From positions 1 to 53,354 of the forward strand of contig NZ_BJDO01000014.1 of assembly GCF_005405185.1 (NCBI RefSeq): a DNA stretch of 53,354 nt, in the 5' to 3' direction. The notes beneath the pieces were generated by a model. It searched no databases and was not told the DNA's origin. It saw nothing but the letters and a program-made list of their open reading frames with translations. Below are positions 1-8,208 of the stretch, in pieces (positions within the stretch are counted from its first letter, which is position 1; every line of letters begins with the position of its first letter). A program made the position numbers and the translations under genes. The stretch comes from Secundilactobacillus hailunensis (lineage in GTDB: Bacteria; Bacillota; Bacilli; Lactobacillales; Lactobacillaceae).

Positions 1-229
1 AACCAAGAAAACATGTTTATCCGAATCTTCCAAATCGCTGCTTAGTCCCTATTGCGAATGCCCCTAGAACAAAGGGTTATTTAGTGTACCCAAAATCCAT
101 TTAAAGGGTACAAAGTCCCGATATTTCCGATCTCGACCACTCAAATCCCGTAAGCAACAAAGAGCTTCCTCCGAAGAGAAAGCTCTAAATATAATCAAGT
201 CGTTAATCAACACCGTTTGACAAAGACCC
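1..229. other. Possible end of an ISL3-type insertion sequence, no gene
   Basis: No convincing gene is seen in the first 278 bases. Read on the minus strand, positions 229-215 give GGGTCTTTGTCAAAC, which resembles the terminal inverted repeats of ISL3-family elements as I remember them. A short imperfect hairpin (AGAGCTT/AAGCTCT) lies near 161-186. A reading frame that could be the start of a transposase runs off the left edge but is too short to judge. Only the left neighbour could confirm this. Confidence 0.25.
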
Positions 230-274
230 AAAAAAATACGCCTTCCCTTTTAATCAGGGGAGGCGTATTTTTTA
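230..274 (-). terminator. Bidirectional rho-independent terminator after argD
   Basis: Inverted repeat AATACGCCT.../...AGGCGTATT with A-run on one side and T-run on the other, directly after the argD stop. It can end leftward transcription of the arg operon. Confidence 0.85.
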
Positions 275-278
275 TAAC

Positions 279-1421
279 CTATTTTTCATCCAACGTTTGA
301 TAAATCGTATGCAAACCGCTCAATAGGTCCGACTTGCTCATGATCAATGGTGGTAGGAGCCGCAACGTATTCCCCATCGCAGAAAGTGTTAACAGTCCCT
401 TTTGGTGCAGTGCTTTCACCACATCGTTAACCGCAACGTCATCCACCAGGTGAATACCGATCATCAAGCCACGGCCAGAGACGGACTTAACCGTCTTTAA
501 ATCGTCAAAGTGATCTAATTCATCCCAAACGGCCGCTGACTTGTCCCGGACGCCTTCCAGAAAAGCGGGTGTTAACTGCGTCAAAACCGCTTGTGCAGAC
601 GACATCGTCAGGGGATTCCCAGCAAAAGTGGATCCATGAGAACCAGGACCAAAGGCTGGTCCTAAGTTAGCTTTACCAATCATGGCACCAACTGGCAAAC
701 CATTGGCCAGCGCCTTGGCTGACGTGACAATGTCCGGATCCAGTCCAACACCTTGATAGGCAAATTTGTAACCAGTCCGGCCAATGCCCGTCTGTACTTC
801 ATCAATGATAAACAGAGTATGAGTTGCTTTACATTTATCCTGAACCGCGTGCAACCAGTCTTGATCACCAACGATCACGCCGCCTTCACCCTGAATCACT
901 TCCAAGATCACCGCCGCCAGATCATCCGTAATGGCATCCAGCGAGGCTGCATCATTGTAATCCACAAAACTAATGTCGGGAACGAATGGTGCAAAACCTT
1001 CCTTAATGTGGTCATTACCGGTCATGGACATCGAACCATACGTCCGGCCATGAAAGGAGTGGTTGAATGAGAGTACTTTGGATTTACCCGTAGCTTTACG
1101 GGCTAATTTCAGTGCAGCTTCATTAGCTTCAGTACCAGAGTTAGCAAAGAACACCAATTTATCCTCGTCGCCGACTAACAGTTCAGCGACGGATTCCTGC
1201 AGATGATTCTGATAGAGGTTAGAAATGTGCCACATCTTGGTTAATTGCACATTCACGGCGTTTTGAATTTTGACGTTTTGATAGCCAAAGTTGCAGACCC
1301 CAATACCAGAAGTGAAATCTAAGTAGTCCCGGCCGTGATCATCGGTCACAATGACCCCGTTACCAGAGATCGGTTCGAAATCAAACCGGTCATAAGTTGG
1401 AAATACGTGTGTCATACTCAT
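279..1421 (-). CDS. argD: Acetylornithine aminotransferase
   Basis: Class-III PLP aminotransferase of 380 residues that converts N-acetylglutamate semialdehyde and glutamate to N-acetylornithine in arginine biosynthesis. Visible signs are the substrate/cofactor region NSGTEANEAALKLA (about residues 94-107), the FIIDEVQTG segment with the PLP-binding Asp, and the Schiff-base lysine in TSAKALANGLP. Length is normal for the family. The start ATG shares one base with the argB stop (TAATG) and is preceded by GGAGG, so it is translationally coupled to argB. Last gene of the argCJBD operon, followed by a terminator. Cytosolic. Confidence 0.95.
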   Translation of the reverse strand: MSMTHVFPTYDRFDFEPISGNGVIVTDDHGRDYLDFTSGIGVCNFGYQNVKIQNAVNVQLTKMWHISNLYQNHLQESVAELLVGDEDKLVFFANSGTEANEAALKLARKATGKSKVLSFNHSFHGRTYGSMSMTGNDHIKEGFAPFVPDISFVDYNDAASLDAITDDLAAVILEVIQGEGGVIVGDQDWLHAVQDKCKATHTLFIIDEVQTGIGRTGYKFAYQGVGLDPDIVTSAKALANGLPVGAMIGKANLGPAFGPGSHGSTFAGNPLTMSSAQAVLTQLTPAFLEGVRDKSAAVWDELDHFDDLKTVKSVSGRGLMIGIHLVDDVAVNDVVKALHQKGLLTLSAMGNTLRLLPPLIMSKSDLLSGLHTIYQTLDEK

Positions 1422-2164
1422 TAATCATTAGCCTCCGTTTTTAAAGTTGTTCCTGGATGGGTTAATTGATCGGTAATACATACCGCGTGCACACCGGCGT
1501 GAACCGCTTTAGCAGCGGCCGAAAGCTTCGGCTGCATCCCATCTGTAATCACTTTTTCTTCTATTAAATGGGGAATGTCTTGCGGGATCATGGCTGAGAT
1601 CACTTTGCCATCCTTCAGAACTCCCGGGACATCCGTCAGCAAATAAAGCTGGCTGGCTTTTAGTACCCGCGCGATATCCGCTGCCGCCGTATCGGCATTA
1701 ACGTTCAGCCAATCGCCGGTGGGGGTCAGCGCAAGTGGTGCTAGGACCCCAATCTGACCGTTTAAGATCTTAGAGAGTGCCAGTTCGTTCACACCAGTAA
1801 TACTGCCAACGGCTCCGTAAGTATCTTGATCAATATAAGTTCCCGTTAACAACTGTTGGTCTGACGCGTTTAAGCCAATTGCAGCTAGACCCTCATTTGC
1901 CAGCCGCATCAGTAATGCCGGTTGGGTATTGCCCAGTAGCACCATTTTAGTCAGTGCTAAGGTTCGCGCATCCGTTATCCGAATGCCATTTTTCTTATGC
2001 GTGGGAATAGCCAGCTGAGCGGATAATTTCGAGATCTGAGGTCCGCCACCGTGAATCAATAACACTTTTTTACCAGCTTGACGCCATTGCCGCAGCTGCT
2101 CGAAAAACTCGCTGTTCAGTTTTGAAATGGCGTTGCCGCCGATTTTTACAATGATTAGATTCAC
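1421..2164 (-). CDS. argB: Acetylglutamate kinase
   Basis: Amino acid kinase fold protein of 247 residues that phosphorylates N-acetylglutamate. The N-terminal KIGGNA and the GGGPQIS glycine-rich loops mark the ATP and substrate sites, and NVNADTAAADIA near residue 150 is the typical nucleotide-binding segment. It starts with GTG (GTGAATCTAATC) after AAAGGGAG. It lies 34 bases after argJ and overlaps argD by one base. The length is at the short end of the family, without the N-terminal extension of arginine-inhibited enzymes, so feedback inhibition by arginine is not obvious. Confidence 0.95.
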   Translation of the reverse strand: MNLIIVKIGGNAISKLNSEFFEQLRQWRQAGKKVLLIHGGGPQISKLSAQLAIPTHKKNGIRITDARTLALTKMVLLGNTQPALLMRLANEGLAAIGLNASDQQLLTGTYIDQDTYGAVGSITGVNELALSKILNGQIGVLAPLALTPTGDWLNVNADTAAADIARVLKASQLYLLTDVPGVLKDGKVISAMIPQDIPHLIEEKVITDGMQPKLSAAAKAVHAGVHAVCITDQLTHPGTTLKTEAND

Positions 2165-2198
2165 GATTTATGCGCTCCCTTTGTGGTCTCAGTTCAGT

Positions 2199-3413
2199 CT
2201 AAGTATGGTAACTGGCATTAATTTTGACGTAGTTATAAGTCAGGTCACAGCCCCAAGCTTGCCCGGTGGCCGGACCAACGTGCAAATCAACATCAATGGT
2301 AACTTTATTTGCCCCCATACTATCACTTGCCTGCTTCTCGTCAAATGGTAATCCTAAACTATCCTTGACCATTGGGATCCCGTTGACTTCAATATCCACA
2401 TGGTCAATATCCACGTGAGCGTTCGTCATGCCAATCGTTGAAATGATCCGGCCCCAGTTGGGATCCTGACCAAAGATGGCAGCTTTAACTAAGTTCGATC
2501 CCACGATGGCTTTAGCAACTTCTTGGCCTTCCAGATCGTTGAAAGCGCCAGCCACGTTGCATTCTACTAGCTTCGTGGCCCCCTCCCCATCGGCTGCGAT
2601 TTGTTTGGCCAGTTCTTCAAGGACCAGATGCAAACCATTTTTGAAGGTTGGATAATCGGCATCATCCGTGCTGGTTAACTGCGGTGCACCAGCCTTACCG
2701 TTTGCCATGACCACCACCATGTCGTTAGTGGAAGTATCACCATCAACGGTAATCTGGTTAAAGGTTGTATCCACGTTGTCACTTAACGTTTGCTGTAATA
2801 GGTCACCATCGATCCCCGCATCGGTGGTCACAAACCCCAGCATAGTAGCCATCTTCGGGTGAATCATCCCAGAACCTTTAGCAAATCCGGTAATTGTAAC
2901 CTTTTTACCGCCCATTGTAATTTGCACACAGGCTTGCTTGGGATGCTTGTCAGTGGTTAGCACTGCTTTAGTCACGTTATCCTCATGGTGAGGGCTTAAT
3001 TGTTTAATCCCCGCGGTAACTTTATCCATTGGCAGCTGTGCACCAATTAGTCCAGTTGAGGCAACGCCGACTAAGTTAATATCAATGCCCAACTTCTCGC
3101 TCAGTAGCTGCTGTTCCGTCAGGGCGTTTTGCTCACCTTGCTTACCGGTACATGAATTGGCACAGGCACTGTTCATGACTACCGCTTGCAGCTTGTGATC
3201 TTGATTGATCGTGTTCTTGGTCAGTTTCGTTGGTGCGGCCTGAAATTTGTTAGTGGTATATGTACCGGCCGCACTGGCTGGTACTTCGGAAACCAAGTAA
3301 CCAAAATCTAATTTGTCGCTTTTACCTAAACCCATTTCGATCCCATCATTGTAATAACCCATGGGCCACTGGAAATCGGTTAATGTCACTTCATTAGTTT
3401 TTATCATATGCAT
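2199..3413 (-). CDS. argJ: Glutamate N-acetyltransferase / ornithine acetyltransferase
   Basis: 404-residue ArgJ. It transfers acetyl from N-acetylornithine to glutamate and, in bifunctional forms, also uses acetyl-CoA. The self-cleavage site GEGATK is present (residues about 192-197, Thr nucleophile), so the chain is expected to mature to alpha and beta subunits. No argA or argE is seen nearby, which fits the cyclic pathway. Second gene of argCJBD, 26 bases after argC. Two close ATGs (MHMIK) are possible starts; the ribosome binding site AAGAAAGAAG does not decide clearly. Confidence 0.95.
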   Translation of the reverse strand: MHMIKTNEVTLTDFQWPMGYYNDGIEMGLGKSDKLDFGYLVSEVPASAAGTYTTNKFQAAPTKLTKNTINQDHKLQAVVMNSACANSCTGKQGEQNALTEQQLLSEKLGIDINLVGVASTGLIGAQLPMDKVTAGIKQLSPHHEDNVTKAVLTTDKHPKQACVQITMGGKKVTITGFAKGSGMIHPKMATMLGFVTTDAGIDGDLLQQTLSDNVDTTFNQITVDGDTSTNDMVVVMANGKAGAPQLTSTDDADYPTFKNGLHLVLEELAKQIAADGEGATKLVECNVAGAFNDLEGQEVAKAIVGSNLVKAAIFGQDPNWGRIISTIGMTNAHVDIDHVDIEVNGIPMVKDSLGLPFDEKQASDSMGANKVTIDVDLHVGPATGQAWGCDLTYNYVKINASYHT

Positions 3414-3439
3414 TCTTCTTTCTTATCTGTAACGGTGTC

Positions 3440-4486
3440 TTACACGAAAGCTGGCAGAGTTGGTAAACCGGTTGTTTCGGTCAAATTAAACAGATGATTA
3501 AAATTTTGAACCGCCTGTCCGGCCGCCCCCTTCATCAAATTATCGATCACACTGATCACCATCACGGTCTGGGTGACGGGATTGTACACAACGCCGATGT
3601 CGCAGTTATTGGTGCCAACGACTTCCTTTAGATCTGGCGTGGTGCCATCAAGAACGTGAACGAAGTTAGCCTGGCCGTAATCTTGATTGAAAGCGGCCAT
3701 TAGTTTGGTCTGATCAACACCCGGTTTAACTTTGGCGTAAATACTAGCCATCAACCCAGTAGTCAGTGGTAACAGCGTGGTACTGAATTGAATCGCATTC
3801 ACTGCTGGATTCCACTTCTTAAGCTGAGCGACGATTTCTGGAATATGCTTATGGGTATTTAACCCGTAGAGCTGCAGGTTGTCACTGGCTTCAGTGAAGT
3901 GCGTGATGGCTGTTAGCTTCTTCCCCGCGCCGGATGTACCGGACTTGGCATCAACCACGATCGTATCTGGGTCGATCAAATCTGCCTGAACCATGGGGGC
4001 TAACCCCAGCAAGGTTGCGGTGGCGTAACAGCCTGGGTTGGCAATGTAGTTGGTCTCTGGCTGGTAAAAATCCGCCAGACTATAGGTCGCTTTTTGTAAA
4101 TATTCGGCTGGAGCTGCTGGCTTATGATACCAGCGCTCATACTCAGCCGGATCAGGCAGCCGATAATCACCGGAAAGATCGATCACTGGAAAATCAGCAT
4201 CGATAAATGGACCGGCTAGCTGACTGCTGACACCAGCGGAAGTTGCAAAGAAGACTGCTTCGTTGTCCACCATGATCTGCTGCGGATCAAATGGTTGAAT
4301 CTTAACGTGTTCGCCGTGAAAACCAGAAATCAGTTCATCGAGATAGCGGACATCACCATCTTTCCCTTCATCTTTATGTCCATATAAATTAATTTGGTCG
4401 ATTGCCGGGTGTGCAGCGAGCAGCGTGTATAACACGGTGCCACTGTATCCGGTAACGCCTACTATCGCAACGTCCATTGGTTTCAC
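3440..4486 (-). CDS. argC: N-acetyl-gamma-glutamyl-phosphate reductase
   Basis: 348-residue NADPH-dependent reductase that makes N-acetylglutamate semialdehyde. The Rossmann motif VGVTGYSG (residues 9-16) and the catalytic cysteine in ANPGCYATATL are intact, as is the SGAGKK segment. First gene of the argCJBD operon. The ATG follows a GAGG ribosome binding site. A promoter is visible upstream (see 4524-4552). Repression by an ArgR/AhrC regulator is usual for this operon and is inferred, since no regulator gene of that type lies in the window. Confidence 0.95.
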   Translation of the reverse strand: MKPMDVAIVGVTGYSGTVLYTLLAAHPAIDQINLYGHKDEGKDGDVRYLDELISGFHGEHVKIQPFDPQQIMVDNEAVFFATSAGVSSQLAGPFIDADFPVIDLSGDYRLPDPAEYERWYHKPAAPAEYLQKATYSLADFYQPETNYIANPGCYATATLLGLAPMVQADLIDPDTIVVDAKSGTSGAGKKLTAITHFTEASDNLQLYGLNTHKHIPEIVAQLKKWNPAVNAIQFSTTLLPLTTGLMASIYAKVKPGVDQTKLMAAFNQDYGQANFVHVLDGTTPDLKEVVGTNNCDIGVVYNPVTQTVMVISVIDNLMKGAAGQAVQNFNHLFNLTETTGLPTLPAFV

Positions 4487-4523
4487 CTCACAAATTTTTT
4501 AGTTGTTCTTTCGTATGCGTCTT

Positions 4524-4552
4524 ACTATAGTCGCCTAATTTAAAAAATGCAA
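4524..4552 (-). promoter_or_regulatory. Promoter of argCJBD
   Basis: On the minus strand TTGCAT, 17 bases, TATAGT. The predicted transcript starts about 30-35 bases before argC. Confidence 0.7.
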
Positions 4553-4628
4553 TATTTTTTAGTGAATTTATCAAAAAATAGCTAATTTGTGTATATTATC
4601 TGCATTTTTAAAGCTAATATGCATTTTA

Positions 4629-4644
4629 TTTTGAATATTCAAAA
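4629..4644. promoter_or_regulatory. 16-bp perfect palindrome, candidate ArgR-type operator
   Basis: TTTTGAATATTCAAAA is perfectly symmetrical and resembles the TGAAT/ATTCA half sites of ARG boxes. It lies about 75 bases upstream of the argC -35 in a very AT-rich stretch that also has TGCAT-type half sites (4590-4630). The role is inferred. Confidence 0.4.
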
Positions 4645-4650
4645 GGACAA

Positions 4651-4709
4651 AAATAGCCTTCACAGGAATTCCAAGTATGCTGCACTGGAAGCCCCTTTGA
4701 AGGCCAACT
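4651..4709. other. Interrupted inverted repeat between argC and the regulator
   Basis: Outer arms GCCTTCA/TGAAGGC enclose inner arms TTCCAAGT/ACTGGAA around ATGCTGC. There is no T-run, so it is not a simple terminator. It lies between two divergent promoters; function unknown. Confidence 0.35.
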
Positions 4710-4789
4710 AATTAGATACGCTTTATCTTACTCGGTCACGTCATTAAAATAACTTACACCGATAGACAGTCTTAATCATCTGACTTATT

Positions 4790-4824
4790 ACAGTAACATA
4801 AAATATCTGGTATAATATATTCAA
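4790..4824 (+). promoter_or_regulatory. Promoter of the split regulator
   Basis: TTACAG, 17 bases, TATAAT (the -10 lies in CTGGTATAATATATTC), about 25 bases before the ATG at 4849. Confidence 0.65.
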
Positions 4825-4848
4825 ATACTAGATACGGGATGATTACTT

Positions 4849-5034
4849 ATGAACATTGAACGCTTTATCAAAGCCCGTAAAGCGATGGGTCTATCGCAAG
4901 CAGAACTCTGTGATGGTATCTGTACGCAAGCGACGCTAAGTAAATTTGAAAATTCCGGCAAGGCACCTGCGATCCGTATTTTGACGCAGCTCTGTGCCCG
5001 GTTAAATTTGACCCTTGATGATGTTTTCCAGTGA
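4849..5034 (+). CDS. N-terminal XRE helix-turn-helix part of a split Rgg-like regulator
   Basis: 61 residues that form only a DNA-binding XRE helix-turn-helix (GLSQAELCDGICTQATLSKFE, residues about 15-35). Full-length lactobacillar homologues carry a long alpha-helical TPR-like C-terminal domain after the motif LxxLF-P, and that domain is encoded by the next frame (5031-5696). The stop TGA at 5032-5034 overlaps the GTG of the second frame. A one-base change in the TTTT run at 5024-5027 would join the frames and give ...DDVFP VNPPAQS..., so this is probably half of a frameshifted gene, although coupled translation of two proteins is possible. Target genes unknown; it is divergent from argC. 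Confidence 0.75.
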   Translation: MNIERFIKARKAMGLSQAELCDGICTQATLSKFENSGKAPAIRILTQLCARLNLTLDDVFQ

Positions 5035-5696
5035 ACCCACCGGCTCAATCCGCAGCTAACCGACTGTTGGACCACGCCGAGTTCAAATTGATCACCAGCG
5101 AATACGATAGTGCCAATAACGATCTCAATCAGGTTGTTTTTGATAACCTTTCAATTCATGGTCAGATGCAGTACTACTTCGTAAAGGGCTACCTATCAGC
5201 ACTGCTGGAAAAGCCCATTGCTGATACCCTGTACTACTTTAACCTAATTCTTAACGATCTCGACGATACCCATAGCACGATTTTTACTCAACTGGCTTAT
5301 ACCGGTAGTGGTATTGCTTATGGGTATAACAACGAGAATCAGAAGAGTGAGTTTTTCTTCCAAAAAGTCTTTGATGACTTGCATACCTTACCTTTGACTG
5401 ATAACAAGGCCATCTGGCGAGCATTAAACATGATCTTTTATACCGCAGAGTATTTCGCTCGCGTTCAAGATTACAAAACCAGCGATTCACTTCTGCAATA
5501 CGGCTACGAGATCTGTGCCAATAACCATGTCACTTACTATGCCGCCCGCATCTGTTACCGCCGAGCGCAAAATGCGATTGCTGAAGGAAAAGACACCGCT
5601 GCCGTCACTGATTTGATCAATGACGCTAAGGCCTTTGCCCGGATAAATCATAACCAGAAACTGTTAGATCGAATTAAAAATACGCCGTTAAAATGA
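5031..5696 (+). CDS. C-terminal TPR-like part of the split Rgg-like regulator
   Basis: 221 residues, all predicted helical, starting with GTG inside the GTGA overlap with the upstream helix-turn-helix frame. It corresponds to the ligand/peptide-sensing C-terminal region of Rgg/MutR-type regulators (LITSEYDSANNDL, YFVKGYLSALLEKP, YAARICYRRAQNAI repeats). No clear ribosome binding site is present for the GTG, so expression would depend on coupling or on a -1 frameshift at GTTTTC. The reading frame is otherwise clean over 666 bases, which argues for recent breakage or a sequence error. Followed by a terminator. Confidence 0.75.
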   Translation: MNPPAQSAANRLLDHAEFKLITSEYDSANNDLNQVVFDNLSIHGQMQYYFVKGYLSALLEKPIADTLYYFNLILNDLDDTHSTIFTQLAYTGSGIAYGYNNENQKSEFFFQKVFDDLHTLPLTDNKAIWRALNMIFYTAEYFARVQDYKTSDSLLQYGYEICANNHVTYYAARICYRRAQNAIAEGKDTAAVTDLINDAKAFARINHNQKLLDRIKNTPLK

Positions 5697-5702
5697 ACGT
5701 AA

Positions 5703-5740
5703 AGAACCGCAATCCTGAATAATGGATTGCGGCTCTTTTT
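5703..5740 (+). terminator. Terminator of the split regulator
   Basis: Stem GAACCGCAATCC/GGATTGCGGCTC followed by TTTTT, 7 bases after the stop codon. Confidence 0.9.
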
Positions 5741-5785
5741 GTTCGTATGAGTTGTTTTGCTTTTACATTGTCCAAACGTGTTCAG

Positions 5786-5880
5786 CAACTCTAACTCCGG
5801 CCGCGTAACGTAGCAAAGTAAGGTTCCCAAGTTCAGGAACCTCACTTTGCTACGTTACACTTTGGAGTCAACCCGAGTTG
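5786..5880. repeat. Long interrupted inverted repeat downstream of uspA
   Basis: The core arms are 23 bases each (5805-5827 and 5836-5858) with one mismatch and an 8-base loop. Outer matches ACTCC/GGAGT and CAACTC/GAGTTG extend the symmetry to about 95 bases. There is no T-run on either strand, so a standard terminator is not supported. It could be a small non-autonomous element or a stable RNA end for uspA. Confidence 0.6.
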
Positions 5881-5891
5881 TTTCACACTCT

Positions 5892-6353
5892 CTACTTCAC
5901 AATAATCGTCGATACCTTTGATTCTCTCATAATCGTGCTGGCCACATGGCCAATTCTCAGATTGCCGCGGCGTCTGTGCGACCCTAGCAAAATTAGATCT
6001 GGTTTGAAGTCTGGAATAATTTCTTCCAAAATAACCCGTTCAGGCTTACCTTCACCGATCAGCGGTGTCACTTCCTTTACACCAAAGGCCTTCGCCTTGC
6101 TGACGTAGGTGTTTAAATCATGAGAGATGTCATCGCGACGTGACTTAATAATATCCGGAGAAAGTGACTGATAAATGTTCATATCGCCAGTCTCCATAAC
6201 GGATACGATCCCCAGTGGTAAATCAAATGTTCGTGCTAACGTGCAAGCGTAGTTGAACGCCTTGCGTGACGACTCATCATCGTCATCATCGACGGCCAAC
6301 AGCAACCGACTATAGCTCATTTCTTCTGCATCAAAATCATCTTCTGTAAGCAT
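5892..6353 (-). CDS. Universal stress protein, UspA family
   Basis: 153 residues with one Usp domain (residues about 13-152). The ATP-binding signature GSHRRRGNLRIGHVAS with the G-2x-G-9x pattern is present near the C terminus, so this is likely an ATP-binding subtype that forms dimers in the cytosol. The start ATG at 6353 follows AGGAGG at a normal distance. A second methionine (MSYSR) lies 11 residues in. Transcribed alone, with the inverted repeat 5786-5880 just downstream and the IS605-type element upstream. The exact stress role is unknown. Confidence 0.9.
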   Translation of the reverse strand: MLTEDDFDAEEMSYSRLLLAVDDDDDESSRKAFNYACTLARTFDLPLGIVSVMETGDMNIYQSLSPDIIKSRRDDISHDLNTYVSKAKAFGVKEVTPLIGEGKPERVILEEIIPDFKPDLILLGSHRRRGNLRIGHVASTIMRESKVSTIIVK

Positions 6354-6551
6354 ACATAATATCCTCCTAGTCTCTACAGGACTTGACTCCGTTCCTCTAG
6401 GATAACTATACCATGTATCAACGGGAACACAAGCACTTATTTAGGCTAGCCAAACATTTTATTTCAAATAAATATATTATTTGTTTAATTTTATAATCAA
6501 TTTATAAGTGGCGTCAGTTGAGAAAACTCGGTATTTTAATGCCGAGATGAA

Positions 6552-7006
6552 TCAACGTCTTGGACGTCCACCGTTGTATTGGTCTAATTGTGAGTCAACG
6601 TATTGAACTATTGTTTCTTTTGAAGGATTACCAAAGGTACTCATAAAAAAGCCAGGAGACCATAAATGTCTGCCCCGGAGTGATTTTTGTTTTGTGGAAA
6701 CTGAATAAACCATGAACCACCTTTAAAAACTTTAACGATTGAAGATGGCGCTGACTTAGGTGGAAAGCTGATCACCATCTGAACCTGGTCAGGCATTACC
6801 TCCATGCGAGATATTTCAACCGAGTTTCTTTCAGCAATCTTTTTCACGATAGCTTTCATAGCATCAACTTGTTTTTCAGTCGTAAATATCTTTTTTCACT
6901 ACTTGGTAGTCCAAACCAGTTGAAAGTTAAAATCAGACACATTTGTATGTTCGTACTTAATCATACGTTTACCTAATTCCGTTGATATATAGCCGCTTAT
7001 ATTCAT
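6552..7006 (-). pseudogene. tnpA: TnpA Y1 transposase, inactivated
   Basis: The translated pieces match IS200-type Y1 (HUH) transposase: start MNISGYISTELG..., FQLVWTTK, then two consecutive stop codons (TAG TGA) where YR is normal in the family, then KKIFTTEKQ...EVMPDQVQMVISFPP..., a frameshift near 6675, and GRHLWSPGFFMSTFGNPSKE to a stop at 6552. The family HUH motif is also altered: PDHVH reads PDQVQ here. So there are two nonsense codons, one frameshift and lost histidines. The gene cannot make an active transposase. Confidence 0.85.
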
Positions 7007-7037
7007 TTTTAGTATACCATTATGATATACTAAAAAT
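7004..7037. promoter_or_regulatory. Palindromic divergent promoter of tnpA/tnpB
   Basis: ATTTTTAGTATA and TATACTAAAAAT are inverted around ACCATTATGA-type sequence. Each strand carries a TATACT/TATAAT-like -10, and the tnpB ribosome binding site AAAGAGGTG follows. Confidence 0.45.
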
Positions 7038-7056
7038 GGAAAAGAGGTGAAGTTAT

Positions 7057-8208
7057 ATGACTTTAAAAGGGATCAGATTACGGCTATATCCTAATCGAGA
7101 CCAACAACTCAAAATCAAACTCAACTTTGGGTATAACCGTTTTGTTTGGAATCAAATGCTAACTATGATGGTTGAAAGATATCAAAATAACCCAGAAGCT
7201 AAATTCTTAAATGCGTTTGCCTTAAATAATTTACTACCAGCTTTAAAGACTGAATACGAATGGTTAAAAGACGCTGAAAGCACTAGCTTGCAGTCAACCA
7301 ATCATGACTTAGTAGAAGCCTATAAGCAGTTCTTTAGACTGCATAAAGGTTTCCCTAAGTTCAAATCTCGTAAGTACCCGAAGCAGAGCTATCAGACCAA
7401 GTCGGTCAATCACAATATTAAACTAGTTGATGATCACCACATCCAGTTACCCAAATTGGGAAAGCTAAAATTTAAATCAGGTAGAAAACCAGTTGGTAAA
7501 ATCAAGAATGTGACTATTCGCCTTTCGGCTACGGGTAAGTTCTATGCCATTATTCTAGTCGACACTGATATCAAGCCTTTAGCTAAGACCAGTAATCCAG
7601 TCGGTATTGATCTAGGGGTTGCTGATTTAATGATCACCTCCGATGGCGTGAAGTACCCAACGATTCGCTTTGATAAACGACTCAGTAAAAAGAAACATTA
7701 CTGGGAGAAACGTTTAGCTCGGAGAAGATTGCAAGCCCAGCAAGAAATTGCTTGGGATAAGCACAACAAAGTAATTGAACCTAGAGAGCTATCTGACTTT
7801 AAAAACTATCAAAAAGCTAAAAGAATGGTCGCTAAGTATGCGGAAAAAATAGCCAACCAACGTAACAATTACTTAAATACGTTAACAAAAACTTTGGTAG
7901 CCCAATATGATGTGATCTATATTGAAGATTTGAAAACCAAAAATCTCCTTAAAAATCACAAACTTGCCAGAGCGATTGCTAACCAAAGCTGGCGGGAATT
8001 GCGTCGAATGCTGGAATATAAATGTGTTTGGTATGGAAAACAGTTAGTCACTGTTAATCCCAGAAAGACTTCCCAAATATGTTCAAGCTGTGGCTATGAT
8101 GATGGTAAGCATACTTTAGATATTAGACAGTGGGCCTGTCCTAATTGTGGTGTCAATCACGATAGGGACATTAATGCCGCAGTTAATATTCTACAAGCGA
8201 CTGCGTAA
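7057..8208 (+). CDS. tnpB: TnpB RNA-guided nuclease of an IS605-type element
   Basis: 383 residues, intact. It has the N-terminal helix-turn-helix/wedge region (residues about 1-60), a RuvC-like nuclease with all three expected acidic residues (Asp in GIDLGVADL, Glu in IYIEDLKTKNL, Asp in NHDRDINAA) and a C-terminal four-cysteine zinc finger (CSSCGY ... CPNCGV). TnpB proteins are established as omega/reRNA-guided DNA nucleases related to Cas12. Here the partner TnpA is broken, so TnpB may persist as a stand-alone nuclease. The start follows AAAGAGGTG at a good distance. Confidence 0.92.
   Translation: MTLKGIRLRLYPNRDQQLKIKLNFGYNRFVWNQMLTMMVERYQNNPEAKFLNAFALNNLLPALKTEYEWLKDAESTSLQSTNHDLVEAYKQFFRLHKGFPKFKSRKYPKQSYQTKSVNHNIKLVDDHHIQLPKLGKLKFKSGRKPVGKIKNVTIRLSATGKFYAIILVDTDIKPLAKTSNPVGIDLGVADLMITSDGVKYPTIRFDKRLSKKKHYWEKRLARRRLQAQQEIAWDKHNKVIEPRELSDFKNYQKAKRMVAKYAEKIANQRNNYLNTLTKTLVAQYDVIYIEDLKTKNLLKNHKLARAIANQSWRELRRMLEYKCVWYGKQLVTVNPRKTSQICSSCGYDDGKHTLDIRQWACPNCGVNHDRDINAAVNILQATA

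Noticed and set aside
753-1070. A 105-codon plus-strand frame inside argD
   Set aside because: It is the antisense shadow of a well-supported argD gene and has no ribosome binding site.
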